A DNA stretch of 64,000 nucleotides from contig JAUIRK010000069.1 of assembly GCA_030549495.1 (NCBI GenBank), forward strand, positions 1,106,001 to 1,170,000, read 5' to 3'. The notes under the pieces were generated by a model. That model was not told the DNA's origin and ran no database searches. It saw only the letters and a program-made list of their open reading frames with translations. The DNA comes from Nectonema munidae. Taxonomy: Eukaryota > Nematomorpha > Nectonematoida > Nectonematidae. Position numbers and translations under genes: made by a program. Within the stretch, counting starts at the first letter, position 1, and each line of letters begins with the position of its first letter. This document shows positions 22,423 to 34,372 of the stretch, one piece after another.

Positions 22423-24023
22423 CTAAATTAGAACATGTAAGAGAAAGATTACAGAAAAATAGTGAGTGCAACAACTTCCATGACGAAAGTCCAACCTCAC
22501 TTTAAAAAGAAGGCATGGTTTTTTCAAACGATGGATATAGGAGAGTAGACAACACATTGGATGCTCTCCAACCCCGTTAGATAAAATGTTCGAATGAGGC
22601 ACTTGTAATGTTAAGATAAATAACGTAGTACTTTCAAAGCTTCGAATTTGCCCTTGATTTCTTCATTTTTGGTGAGAGATTTATCTAGGCAATCTTTGAG
22701 GAAAAGTTCTGGATTTTTGGAATTGTCGATATATCTAATTTCCATACATAATTTATAGGTAGATATTAAGGATTAAAATTTTTATAAGCGTTACTCGAAA
22801 AGTTCCAAGGGTACATGAATATCTCTAACCAAATTTTTGCACTTTTGAATTTCTTGCATATTCGAGATTAGGGTGTTTCTGCGAGAAAAAAAAATCAAAA
22901 TTAGGCAGATAAAAATAGAAAAGCTATGACCGATGTTTTTTTCTTTAGAAACGAACTCAGCATAAAATTTATTATGAAAATATTTTTAAACAAAGAACAT
23001 GAATATGTACAATATATGTAAATATTTATTATAATATAATTACTATAAATTATATTATTATATAATAGCAAACTTTTTTAAAAATGTTCAAATGCAGTAA
23101 ATGTACGCGCCCTGCTGAGTGTTATGAAGGAAAATTGCGCCGCTTGTATCGAACTATCAAAAAAGTAGGCTTGATGCGGGATCGAACCAAAGACCTTAAG
23201 TTATCAAAGCCCATTATCTAACCAACCCTACTCACACCCCTTTAATATTAAGTAGTTTTACATTACCTTCTTTTTCAGAAAAATTAGTAGTATATTTCTT
23301 ATATTATTTTTAATTAAAACAATTCATCAATTTGAATTCTATTTAAAAAAAATAAGGAGTATTAGAAGGAATTAATTGAAAAATAAACAATAATAAAAAT
23401 TTTCCAAAGTATAAAACACTTCAATATGCAACTTTTTAGGTTTTATTATTCGAATAAAGTAATTAAAAGCACGCTAAAATGTTTCACTTAATCTTGGAAA
23501 ATTTGATCACAGTAATTTATGCATAACAGAATCATAATGCTACAAGTTCAAAAATATAGAGTATGGTTGTTAAATGTCCCAATTCTGTCAAAATGACGAA
23601 ATCTCGTGAAATTTTTAAGAATTAAACATATGATACATTATTTCTTATTTTAGTATAAAAACTCTTCTCGGATATTTTGTAAGGAACAAAAAAAGTTTCG
23701 GATTCTAAGATAATTTTTATTATGGTTTAATAATCTAAATATCTGGCAACTCTAATATTTTATAGAAAAAATGAATATATCATTGAATAAAAGTCTATGG
23801 TTTCAGTGAAATATTGTATATCGAAAAAATGTTATATTATCAAGTTACTACAAACTACTTTGTATAACTAATAAAAAATATTGTTAAAATACATTCTTTG
23901 ATTTAATAAATTTTGACTTTGAGGTTGAAAATCAGAAACTAAAATTCCAAGAAGACGCGAATTTTCAATTAACTCTTCAATTGGTCTTTCTAAATTTCCT
24001 AATTTATTAGGTGCCGAAGACAT
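22105..24023 (-). CDS. MED10: Mediator complex subunit 10, four coding exons
   Basis: Exons on the minus strand: 24023-23893, 22878-22795, 22734-22632 and 22422-22105. All are GT-AG, in phase, and total 636 nt (211 codons plus stop). Residues 1 to about 125 follow MED10 closely: LIENSRLLGILVSDFQPQS, RDIHVPLELFEYIDNSKNP, CLDKSLTKNEEIKGKFEAL, and LELGNIFPEDIARYRLSRGE. MED10 is a middle-module Mediator subunit linking activators to RNA polymerase II in the nucleus. Human MED10 has 135 residues and ends near the RGE motif; here about 75 further residues follow, rich in Asp, Glu, Asn and Ser with no known domain. Intron 1 holds a tRNA-like repeat. An acceptor-like TTATTTATTCAAG lies 6 nt before the ATG. 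Confidence 0.93.
22632..22734 (-). CDS. MED10: MED10 coding exon 3
   Basis: Phase 2 in, phase 0 out. Encodes YIDNSKNPELFLKDCLDKSL and TKNEEIKGKFEALK. Donor GTACTA. Confidence 0.92.
22795..22878 (-). CDS. MED10: MED10 coding exon 2
   Basis: Phase 2 in and out. Encodes NTLISNMQEIQKCKNLVRDI and HVPLELFE. Acceptor TTTTTCTCGCAG; donor GTAACG. Confidence 0.92.
23085..23245 (-). repeat. tRNA-derived SINE-like repeat in MED10 intron 1
   Basis: On the minus strand GGTTGGTTAGATAATGGGC (box A-like) is followed about 25 bases later by GGTTCGATCCC (a good box B). The acceptor stem does not pair and there is no clear anticodon arm, so it is not a working tRNA. A tail with GCGGCGCAATTTTCC follows. It is in the same orientation as MED10. 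Confidence 0.6.
23893..24023 (-). CDS. MED10: MED10 coding exon 1
   Basis: Starts ATG at 24023. Encodes MSSAPNKLGNLERPIEELIE, SRLLGILVSDFQPQS and the first bases of the next codon. Donor GTATTT at 23892; phase 2. The joint gives LNQRINTLI, matching LNQKLNFIV of the human protein. Confidence 0.92.
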
Positions 24024-24459
24024 TGTAAACTTGAATAAATAAAAACTAAAATGTATATTTTAATTTTTTATAAAATATTCTCTAAAGAATTAGAACAATA
24101 TAATCGAATACCTCTGACTTTTACTTGAATACTATTGTATGGTTAATATTTACTTTTAATTTTTTTTACTCTTTCATATAATTAATACAAACCACCTCAC
24201 AATATTGTATTGTTTTGATGCAGATAGCGCGAACGAATGCAGAACTAACGCGAACAATAGTGAAACCAAGTAGAGAACAAGAAAGGTAATTTTCCATAAA
24301 AAAAACTAAAAAAGAATAGTGCTAGGCGAAATTTGTACAGATCATGAAATTTCAAAAGATTTTTATCAAAGAAAAGCATGCTTGAATGTGATAAGTAATG
24401 TTTGTTAAGGACAATTCTTAGAATTTTTTTTGAGATATATGAAAAGTATTATCAGCAGC

Positions 24460-25860
24460 ATGGCCCCAATTAGAATTGCAATAAGTGTGGCAAAAATAGA
24501 GCTTTATAAATTAACAATTTAGTTTTAATGGGAATTAAACTTTTTAATTGACGGAGAACACCCGTAACAGAATTCAGCTTACTTAAAACAAATTTACAAT
24601 GGGCCCTCCAATTTAATTTTGCATCAATCACAATGCTGAGAAAATTATATTCATTTACAAACTCGAAGCCTAAGTTGATTAAGTCATCATTAAACGTTTT
24701 AGAAAACGAGACAGCTTTGCATTTATTAAAATTAACTTTAAGGCAATTATCATCAAACCACTGAAATAAGACAGAAACATTAGCACTCAAGTTGGGGTCA
24801 TTCAGAGAAACAAGTATTGAAATATTATCGGCATAAAGATACATGCTTACAAATGAATTAATCATAAAAATGTCGTTAATATATATCAAAAAAGAAGGGG
24901 TCCCAAGATAGAGCCTTAAGGCACCTCGCATACAATTTTAGACAAGCTTGAATATACGCGATTAATACAAGTACATTGGAATCTATTTGAGAAATAACTA
25001 GAAAGTAAGGAGATCGCACATGAAGAAAAGCCATATATTTTTAGTTTATCAATAAGAATTGAATGAGATATCGAGTCAAACGCTCTTGAGAGATCAATAA
25101 ACAAGGATGCAACACGTATACCATTATCAAAACAATCATAAACATCATTAAGGAAGGCTGAATGCAGGAGCTGGGTAGAGTAGCCACAACGAAAACCGAA
25201 TTGGTGCGATTCTATCAAATTGTTAGAGGAAAAATAACTATAAATTTGTTTGTATAGAAGCTTTCCAAAATTTTACTAGTTGATGGAGTAAGTGAAATTG
25301 GCCTGTAGTTATTTACTTCTAACCTATTGCCTTTTTTAAAAACAGGAATTATTTTTAAAATTTTAAACACATCAGGGAAAACATTGAATTCTATACATGC
25401 ATTAAAGCCTATTAAAAGAACTTTAGAAATAAGAGGAAAAATGGATTTTAAAAGATCTATTGAAATATCATAGATATCTTTTGAATTATTACTTTTAAGA
25501 TAATTAAAAACACTGAGTAAGTCATCATCTGATATTTTAGTAAAACAAAAATTACTTACAGTATATCTCACATAAGTAGGAAAGTTATTAGAAGAGACAA
25601 AAGGCTCAGGAAGTGAAAATAAATATTAAAAGACTGCGCTATTAAACTATTCTCATTAACTATTTCATTTTCAATTTTTAAAGCAAACAAACCATTTTTA
25701 TTAGATTTCGTAAGCATGTTTAATTTGCATCAAGTATCTTTAGTGGATTTACATTTAAAATAGCTATGAAAATATTCATTTTTATTAAAGTTTATTTGCA
25801 GTTTATTTTGTTCCTGTAAAATAAAAATTTATTTCGGATAGATAAATTACTCTTAATTTT
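24460..25860 (-). pseudogene. Decayed LINE reverse transcriptase (Jockey/CR1-like)
   Basis: Consecutive minus-strand frames give a polymerase in order: NEYFHSYFKCKSTKDT and KSNKNGLFALKIENEIV (about 25840-25650), FKKGNRLEVNNYRPISLTPS (25571-25215), HQFGFRCGYSTQLL and LFIDLSRAFDSISHSILIDK (25218-24916), then SFLIYINDIF, MYLYADNISILV and FNKCKAVSFSK (24931-24470). The catalytic YADN stands where YADD is usual, and the GxPQG motif is damaged at the last frame change. At least three frame changes or stops. No endonuclease is seen, so it is 5'-truncated. Confidence 0.88.
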
Positions 25861-26217
25861 AACATACTCAATGTAGAGCTTATCCCTACGCCTTATCTTA
25901 GGCGAGGAGGAAGAGCGTCAGCGCCTCTTGTTTCGGAACCTAGTAAAAATATTTTAAGGATAGTTTTTATGACACCCTATTTTCTAAAATACATAATGCA
26001 ATTGGAGATGGGATAATTTGGGTCTAACTATTCGACGCGAGCTGGACCGATCAGCGACCATATAAACAGTTGAGGTAGGTAGGTAGGATATCTAAGCACT
26101 TTCCATCGCTGGTTGATATGCTTGCATAAATTGCTAACTTGGGGATTTGTAAGGATTGGTAGTGGGTTTAGGATCTAAAGTAGAAATAAGAAAGCTTGAT
26201 GAGGTGAAGAGTATAAA

Positions 26218-28530
26218 TTAGGTTGCTTCTGTATGATTATGCAAGGTGTTTAATAAACGTGGAGTTAAGTGTTGGTGGGTAGAAAGTAATGGTTCTATTA
26301 TATTAAGGAAAAGAGAGATGTGGTGAATGATTTTGGGGTATGATAAGGATTTTAGTAGAGAAGAGGGAAGATCTTTAAAATATATATGTGTTTTTTCAAT
26401 GAGTTGGGTTCGTTCTGATGAGAATATTGGGCAATAGAGGATAATGTGAATTGGAGTTTCGATATGAGGGCAGCCGAATCTGCAAAAGGGGTTAGAGTGC
26501 AAATTAAAATTGTAGAAGTAAGCGTAACAAGGGCAATGTGAGGTGAATCATCTTATAATGTTGCGAAGAAGAGTAATGTTTTTATTTAGTGCAAATTGGG
26601 ATAAGGGGGGAGGTATGTTGTTTGAGTAAAGCCATTTTTTGTAGTTGAGATATTTATGGATGTTTCAAAAGTGGTTAGAGGGAGCGTTAGGGTTAGGAAA
26701 TGTTGTGATGTTATGGATGTGGATCTACATAAGAGATCTACTAAAAAATTTTCAAAGGAGGAGGAATGGGCGGGGCACCAGAAAAGTTTAATTGAGAAAT
26801 GGTTGCTAAGATTGATTAATTTCTTGGCTAGGTTTAGTGTTGAAAAGGGAATTTTTCTGTTAAGTTGTAGGTCTTTTATGTTTTGTGAGTCTGTGAAAAA
26901 GATTATGTGCTTGAATTTGAATGTAAAGAAGGTTAGGTTATCAATCATGTGATTGCATGATGTTAGGAGTGCTAGGGCTTGTCTTTCGTGTTATTGTCTG
27001 TCTGCATTTGTTGTATGAAGAAAGGAGTGCTTGTATTGTGATTAAAAAAAGCGCAAGCCGCAGTTGTTTGTTGCGTGATTTTGAACCGTTGGTAAAAATT
27101 GAGAGTTGGTGGTGCGCATTTGATTTGCGTTGGTGTTTGATTTGGTTGAGTGCTAAGAATTTGTGGTGGCATATATGAGTTGACTATGGGGTCGATTTCG
27201 ATGGGTGAACTAGGGAGTATGGGTGTAGGTGTAGTAAAACTTAATAGTGAGTAAGTTGTGGCATATATTGTTCAATAAGGGAATTGAAAAAGGTGAGCGA
27301 AGGCGAGGTGTGAGTTGAGTAAAAGTTCGTGAAGTTATGTGGAGATGATGTAGAGTGGAAGGTAATAAGATATTTTTATTATTGTGAGTAAGCATAGGCG
27401 GTGTATTTTGTTGAGATGGGTTTGTGAGTTTTGGAATTTGAGTGAGCTTCCCCAGGCAAGTGAGCCATATTGTATGACTGGAAGTATGATAGATTTGTAG
27501 ATGTACTTTGAGATTTTTCGATGAAGACCCCACTTATATGAGATAGCTTTTCTTAGAGAGAATAGGGTTGGTGAGAGTTTTGTGTATAGGTTTTTGAGGT
27601 GGAGTGTAAATTTTAGATTAGATTGAAATGTGACGCCTAGATATTTTATGTGTTATTCAGGAGTGAGTGATGTTGATGTGTTTAGTTTCAGTGGTGGTGG
27701 AGTTATACTTTTTCGTGTGAAGTGTATAAGTTTTAGTTTGTTTGAGTTGAAGAAGACTTTGTAGTTGGTGGTCATTGTTTGTATATGTGTGATTAGATTA
27801 GCAGTGCGATTGATGTTTAGTTGTAGTGTGTTTGAGAAGATGAATAGGATGTCATCAGAGTAGCATTGGGCAAAGTCAGATTTCGAGTTGATAAAATTAA
27901 GAATGGAGTTGATGAAGATTAGCCATAGGATATCTGATAGACTACACCCTTGCGGAGATTTTATGATTTTGGTTAATGTTATATCGGTAGGGATGCCACG
28001 TAGTATGAATTTTGATTTTTGTGGAGGTAAGTCATTAGCATTTAGACCATTTTACATGAGCGTTGTTCTGGCGGAAACATTTTGATCTATATTTTTGAAT
28101 TGGAAGTAGATGGTACCGGAGTAGGATGATCTTGTTTTGGTGATCGATAAGGAGTTATTTTTGGTATCTAGATTTTTGATGACATCTTGGCGGTGAATGG
28201 CCTTATCTTTTTTAGCTGAAATGTTGTTAGGTAGAGTGATTTTTAATGTTAGGTTAGGTTCAAGGTGTTTTCTAGTGTTTGGAGGAGTTTGCGTATTTAT
28301 GGTGGAAAGTGTTGGGTTAGGATATGATTGAGTAGGGGCTAAACTAGCAGCATTAGCGTATGATTGTGTTGAGGTTGACTTAATGTTTTGGCTTTCGAAT
28401 GTTTTTATATAATGTATGGCTATGCTGTATTTTAAATTATTAAATAGTATTAGATCGTTTGGATTTAATGTGGTATTAGCTATATAATCATCGAATAGAT
28501 GATTTAAAGTTTGGGAGATTCGGGGTCAGA
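26218..28530 (-). pseudogene. Rearranged LINE with RNase H (I/R1-like group)
   Basis: Read on the minus strand: an ORF1-like piece with FILRGIPTDITLTKI at about 28030-27970, joined directly to PQGCSLSDILWLIFINS and CYSDDILFIF of a reverse transcriptase (about 27960-27830). Next come HIKYLGVTFQSNLKF, an RNase H region (HIIFFTDSQNIKDLQ, IKLFWCPAHSSSFENFLVDLL; 26948-26586), and the terminal C..GCPHIETPIHIILYCP motif (26502-26218). The endonuclease and front of the polymerase are missing between the first two parts. Many stops. The sense strand is markedly A+C-rich. Confidence 0.82.
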
Positions 28531-30547
28531 GCGTGCCCTTTTATTTGTCATATTAGTGGGGGGAAATCAGTGAAGTTAATTAAAATAATATTATATATGG
28601 ATTCAAAATTAGCTAATCAAAAGTAAAAAATATGTTTAAAGATTAGTAGTAATGGATTTATAAAGGAAAATTAAGTTTTCCAAATATAAAAAAAAATTAA
28701 AAAGGCTTATGACTTATGAGTCACTTTAGAACGAGTTGAAGTAAGATTTTTTACTATTTTATATAAACGGTTGAGTAAAAATTAATTAAAATAAAAAAAA
28801 AAATTTCCATTTAATTTATTCTCTTTTATTTTTTATCAATAATATTAATATCAACTTATTTTAATGTTCAAAAGTTTCAAAATGTTGAGTATCAAAGATT
28901 GTTTAAATTTAGCACTTTAAGGGGCTAAAAAAGAAAATGAAATGACATCTAAAAAAAATCTAACTTTATATTTAAATGAATAGAAAAAACAGACGCAGAC
29001 AAAAATGTTCCTTTTAGTTTTGTTAAAGATCCTTTTCCATATAAAAAAATCAACAATTTAATTTCAATTTTGTATGTCGTATAAATAGTTTGTAATATAT
29101 TATTTCATTGAAAATAATGAAAATCAATTGTGAAGCAGAAGAGACAAATATTATTTCATGATTGACTTTTTTAGTTTTAAACAAGACAACCTTTGAGAAA
29201 ATAATGTAAATCTTTGAATTGAATCACCAATAAAAGTTTTACTTTCATATCAAACTTTCTGCTTCAGAGAGATAAATTGGAAATGAATATATGATTTTTA
29301 GCTTTAAAAAAATTGAGATTCTCAAAAAACTTATAATTAGAATTCGTAGAAAAAATTCCTAAAATACAAAAATTATATCACACTAAGGATCTGAACAATT
29401 GCTTTTCTACGCCTTCTCACTTTAAAAACAATAACTAACTTGAAAAAACAAAAACAATAATAAAACCTATATGATACAAAAATTAGAAAAAACAAAAACT
29501 TAATAATAAAACCAATACGATACAAAAATGGGAAGACTAGGCACAAATAAATTTAAAAAAACAATTGAGTAGATTTCCATTTAAATTTCATCTTACTTTA
29601 GTTGGACAAATGCTCGGCAAAGCTCGCGTTAAATAGTCAAAAATGGCGATTTCTATAGAAAAGTATAGGCTCGCGTTTAATAGTTAGACCTGGATAATTA
29701 AAAAAAATATATATAATAGTTGTTATTACTTTTAAACCAACACCAAATTAGTGTTTAAATGTTTACATATAATGATTTTTCTATGAAGTTGCATCATCTT
29801 TTTTCAAATCTGATAATAATATCACACTACTTGTTTTTTCAAAAATACTCCTTTCAATATATATATCCTTCTGGCATTATTAGAAAGGATACAACAATTT
29901 GTTTCAATTTAAAATTGTTCCTCGTAATGTTAAAACTTCTCACTTATAATTTTTTTAAAAGGATTTAAATTTCAAAATTGAGTTTTGAGAGTTAATTATA
30001 GATTTAATAATCATTCTGACACTTACATAACCTGAAGTAAGGAGGCCTTTTCATTTGTATACTACTAAGACTTCCAATAACAACGTAAGAGAACTACCAT
30101 CGTAGTCAAGTGGGCTAATTGTGATTAACTCATACAACTTCCTACTTTTTCCCTGTTTTGAGATCTTTGCATCAGTATTCATTGAGAATTTTTAGGTTCA
30201 AAAATTGTAAAACTACAATGGTAGCCATATGATCCGATGAGGGTTAAATAGTTTTTCCTTTTCTTGAACTTCGTTTGTTATACGATTGAGCTGTACTGAA
30301 CATCCAATAAATTGGTAACAGTGTATGATCAATTCTAGGTATAAAAACATGTGTTTTTACTATAGGCAAAAAATTTTTTGTTAAATATGTACCAGCTAAA
30401 TATCCAAATTTTGAAATAATAACCCTTCTTTTTCTTCAAACTCAAAGTCTGAAAGACCGCCTTTAACAAAAATTAGATTACCGAGTTGATTAATTCCTTT
30501 TTCCTTCGTACCACATTTATATCTTAATTGTATTTTTATATTAGATT
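28531..30547. other. AT-rich intergenic stretch, no gene seen
   Basis: A duplicated unit of about 50 bases occurs at 29440-29530 (AATAATAAAACC, then GATACAAAAAT, twice). No homology-bearing frame seen on either strand. Confidence 0.6.
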
Positions 30548-30823
30548 TTAAATGGCAAACGCAAAAATAATATTCGAAATTGGAAAGTTAAACTTTATAG
30601 CTTTCAGTAAGGCTGCTTCTTGATCCGTACCAAAATTAATCTTAGCATAATTGAGCCGATCTATTAAATGACAGCATGATGAGAAAAAAGATGAATATGT
30701 CGGAAAAAAGGCATTGAAGTGTAAAAGAATCGGTCCCAAAAAATTGGATGGGTATCTAGTTATCTTGGAAAATAGTACATGTAACAAGCAATTCCCAAGA
30801 TTAAAGATTCTGTCCATGCACAT
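30548..30823 (-). pseudogene. MULE transposase relic
   Basis: A 91-codon minus-strand frame carries DRIFNLGNCLLHVLF, NFLGPILLHFNAFFPTYSSF and INFGTDQEAALLKAI. This resembles the MULE-type domain with its GTDxExAL motif, a catalytic Asp region of Mutator-like transposases. Both ends are missing and no terminal repeats were found nearby. Confidence 0.65.
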
Positions 30824-32025
30824 TGTTAAAAAAAATATTTTAATAGTATTTAATGTTTCAAAAAAATTCTTTTTACAAATGTAGCGCGGTAATTTTAAAA
30901 TTTGAAATAATAGGAAACATTAGAGACTGAAGTCGCTAAAGATTACGAAATCAAAAATTTCATAAAAATACAAGTAATATTTTTTTATTGCTATATAAAT
31001 GCTCAAAATTAAAAGAAATTGCTTAAAAAGAGTGAAATATGTTTTTTATAATCATTATAATTGAAAAATAGAGTTTTTTTAATATTGTTTACGTATGTTC
31101 GCCTTAGTTCGCGTATTTTATCACTACCCAGTGGTAGGAGCTTGGGAAGGAAATGGTCTGGGTTCGATAATATCCTTACCATTTGTCCAGATATGGGAAA
31201 ATATTGTTCTAATGGATGCGATACCGACAATTAATATTTATTTTAAATAAATATTTATAATCATAGACGAAATCACGCTAGACTTATAGGTTGTGTTGTA
31301 TCAGCAAATGCTAGGATAGTAAACTCCGACAAAAATTTCAGAGGGAGAGATGCTTAGGCAGCTGATGGGGAAATTCTCTTTATCTTCTGATATCTCCTGC
31401 AATTCTGCAAAGACTATGAATGTATTGATCTTGTCTCTCCTTCTGGTTTTTCCGGGTCGAGTGGGAGGCATTGCACTTTGAGCAAGGGTTTGTCTCTAAA
31501 TTTTTTGCCCTGACACAGCAGAGATGCGTTAATCTTAGCAGAAAGTGGCAGTTACTTGTTTTAAATTTTCTCAAAATGATGATGAACTTTTTTGCTTTAC
31601 CTTCTGTGGAATGAGTCTTTCAAGCAAGCATTGAAAAAATTAGCTACGAATAATGCTGTCGATTTGAAAATGTCGACTGAATTTCTGATGCAAATTCTCG
31701 GTAACAATGTCGAAGGCCAAATATATATATTTTTCAATCAATCCAGGTAGCACCTCAATTCTTCAAGTTCCATTTAGTTTCAGCTACATACTGAACAATA
31801 CAACTTTATTGTGGGTTATTGAAACTACTAGCAGACTTTTCTGCTTCAGTATCTTCATTCACTATCAAATTGTTACTGCATGTCTTTTATTGCTGACAGT
31901 TATCCCTTTTCTTAACGTTCAATCATTTTAAATAATTATATTTTGTAGATAAAGATAAAAAAAATTTTTTTTTTAAATTTATTTTTAATTTCTTATTTAT
32001 TCCATAAGTAGGGATTTTTAAATTA
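30824..32025. other. Intergenic, no gene seen
   Basis: About 31124-31175 contains CAGTGGTAGGAGC then GGGTTCGATAATA, a weak box A/box B pair; too degraded to call. The short frames at 31009-31230, 31380-31574 and 31707-31931 show no recognisable motif. Confidence 0.5.
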
Positions 32026-33857
32026 GGGTCCTGGCAAAATGAGCTGACAGACCTAATGGGACGTTTCCTACAACGTTTATGTGTTTCTATGTAAGGGGTG
32101 ACTCCACACAGCAGAGCATCCCCCCCCCCCCCCCCCCCCCCCCCTTAAGTGAAAATTTTCTACTTCGCACCCTGAACTAATGAATTCATATTTCTTTGAG
32201 GTTCCCATATAAACTTTAAATGAAATTTTCATTCTTTCAGTTTTTTTTCTAAGCCAAAACTTTTATTCATTTTTCTTAAACATTTGATAATTTAATATCT
32301 CTAAAACTTTTCACTCAGTTTAACTTCGATAAATAAGTCTATAATTTATTAACAACTTTTCCCGCTTGTTAAGGGACGTCATATATACATGATCCCTTCA
32401 AAATATAGTAAATACTTAAAGTTATCAAACATACAAAAAAATCGTTATAATATTAAATAAATAGAAAAAAGTAAAGTTGTGTTTTTAAATTTTAGACATG
32501 AAAATAAACCTATTAGTTAAATAGTTCCTATTCTCTTCTGAATTAAATTTTATAAAATGATAGGTTTTCGCCAATAAAAATATTAATTTTAGTATGTTGT
32601 AGATTGATTTAAGAAAAACGAGTGTTCTAACAATATTTCATTTGGATGATTTTTTTAATTATATGAAAAAATTTTGTTCACTTATGAAATTTTCAAGCAC
32701 TTGAAAAAAGCGTTTAAGACAGGGTATGAAAATAACTTTTTTTTTATATCATTAACCTTTGTTAAGTATAATTCATTACAAAGTCCTATAGATTTCGTTT
32801 TCTTGTATTTAATTTAAAAAGAAAATTCTATTTTTTGAAATTCTTTAGCAATGAAAATTAAAAATTTTAATCAATTTTAGTTACCTAAAGGGCCTTTACC
32901 TCAGGTGCAATAATTGTGAGTTATGTTAACTGCATAGAAGAAACAAAAAAATATATAAAGAAAGTGAAAAAATATTTTTAATGGGGGTCATTTTTGACCG
33001 CAATCTCACTTCAAATTAAAATAGAACTTTATCGAAACGATTGGAATTAAAAAAAAAGCAAATTATATAAAATTTTATATTTTTCTTTTAAAAAGTATAT
33101 AAAGCGTTTTAGAGTCATTTTTAGCCGCATTGAAATTTGAAACTCAAAATTATAATAATTTCTTTTAATCAGTAAATCTAGACAAAAACACAAGACTTTT
33201 AGTTTTACATATAAAAAATAATCAGTAAAAGTCTGCGGATATTCAATAGTGGTGAGTCGTTTTAATTTATTTTCTGGAAAATATTATACATAAAAACAAA
33301 ATAATACATTTAAATTAAAGTTATCTCTACTTGCCTTTAATCTTCAGGTTTTAGTGTACTTATTATATAAAACAAAGCTGTACAATTAAATAGAATAGTT
33401 TTCAAAAAAAATTGAGAAATATGTCAAAAAATATTGTAAAATCATTTTAGCATAAACACAATTTTTTTATTTGGGAATAATCTAACATTTTCTAGATTTG
33501 TTAATTTAAGTTATTTTATAATAAAATTTAAATATATTTACTTGTTAAAAAATTTTAAAGTTTTTATTTATATTTTGTTTAATTTTATTTTTTTTCTTTG
33601 AAAAATAAAAAATTTTGCTTTAATTTTTTCGCATAGACATTTCAATCCTTATCGAGGTAACAAAAATGGTTCACAATTATAAAAATTTTGCATTGTTATC
33701 ATCAGAATGAGGTCTTTGACATAACTTTATAGATTAAGATGATATTTTTCTGAATAAGAAACTCGAGATTTATATGTATGTCAAGTTTCATGTTCATATC
33801 TTTTTTTATTAGGTGGCAATTTAACTTTGTTTCTGTCAGCTCATTTTGCCACGACCC
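32026..33857. mobile_element. TIR DNA transposon, non-autonomous, 9-bp target duplication
   Basis: A perfect 9-bp direct repeat TTTAAATTA flanks it (32017-32025 and 33858-33866). The terminal inverted repeats are 26 bp with one mismatch; the left end starts GGGTCCTGGCAAAATGAGC and the right end is its complement with one change. The 1.8 kb interior is AT-rich, has a run of 25 C (32120-32144) and no transposase frame. A 9-bp duplication with GG-starting ends fits Mutator-like or Merlin superfamilies; I cannot choose. Confidence 0.9.
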
Positions 33858-34372
33858 TTTAAATTACTAAGTAAATTACTTTTATTCATCTTTTCTATAC
33901 TTCTGCAAATAGTTATTAACTTTTTCTTGTTTTTTAATTCCAAATTTAATGTATAATTCGACAAGAATTAATCATTTCAAAGTCAATGTAAAAAAAATCC
34001 GAGATCTTTCTTGGAAAAACTGTAGAAATCACTTCTGCAATCGACTACCATTGGGTGCAATCTAGAAATAATGTTTTGTGATAAAAAATTTTCCCCAAAA
34101 GCGAAATTTTCAAAAACACTAACATAGTCCAACATTTTGGTCAAAAATTTCAAACACCCTTCTATTTTTAAAGTATGATAACCCGATTTTCAACCTCTAG
34201 ACCTAACTTAGATAATTATTTTAAGAACTAATTAACAAAAAACTTCTTTTATATTGTATGGTGTTTCAATTTTATTTCAAAATTTGTCATTTGTCTTTAT
34301 CTATATATCGTAACTTTCTGCTAAACTTTTATTTTGTTTTGATATTAATAAAACAATTTTTTTGGTAATTGT

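Noticed and set aside
23130-23230. A tRNA gene on the minus strand
   Set aside because: Good box B, but the acceptor stem does not pair and there is no anticodon stem. Called SINE-like instead.
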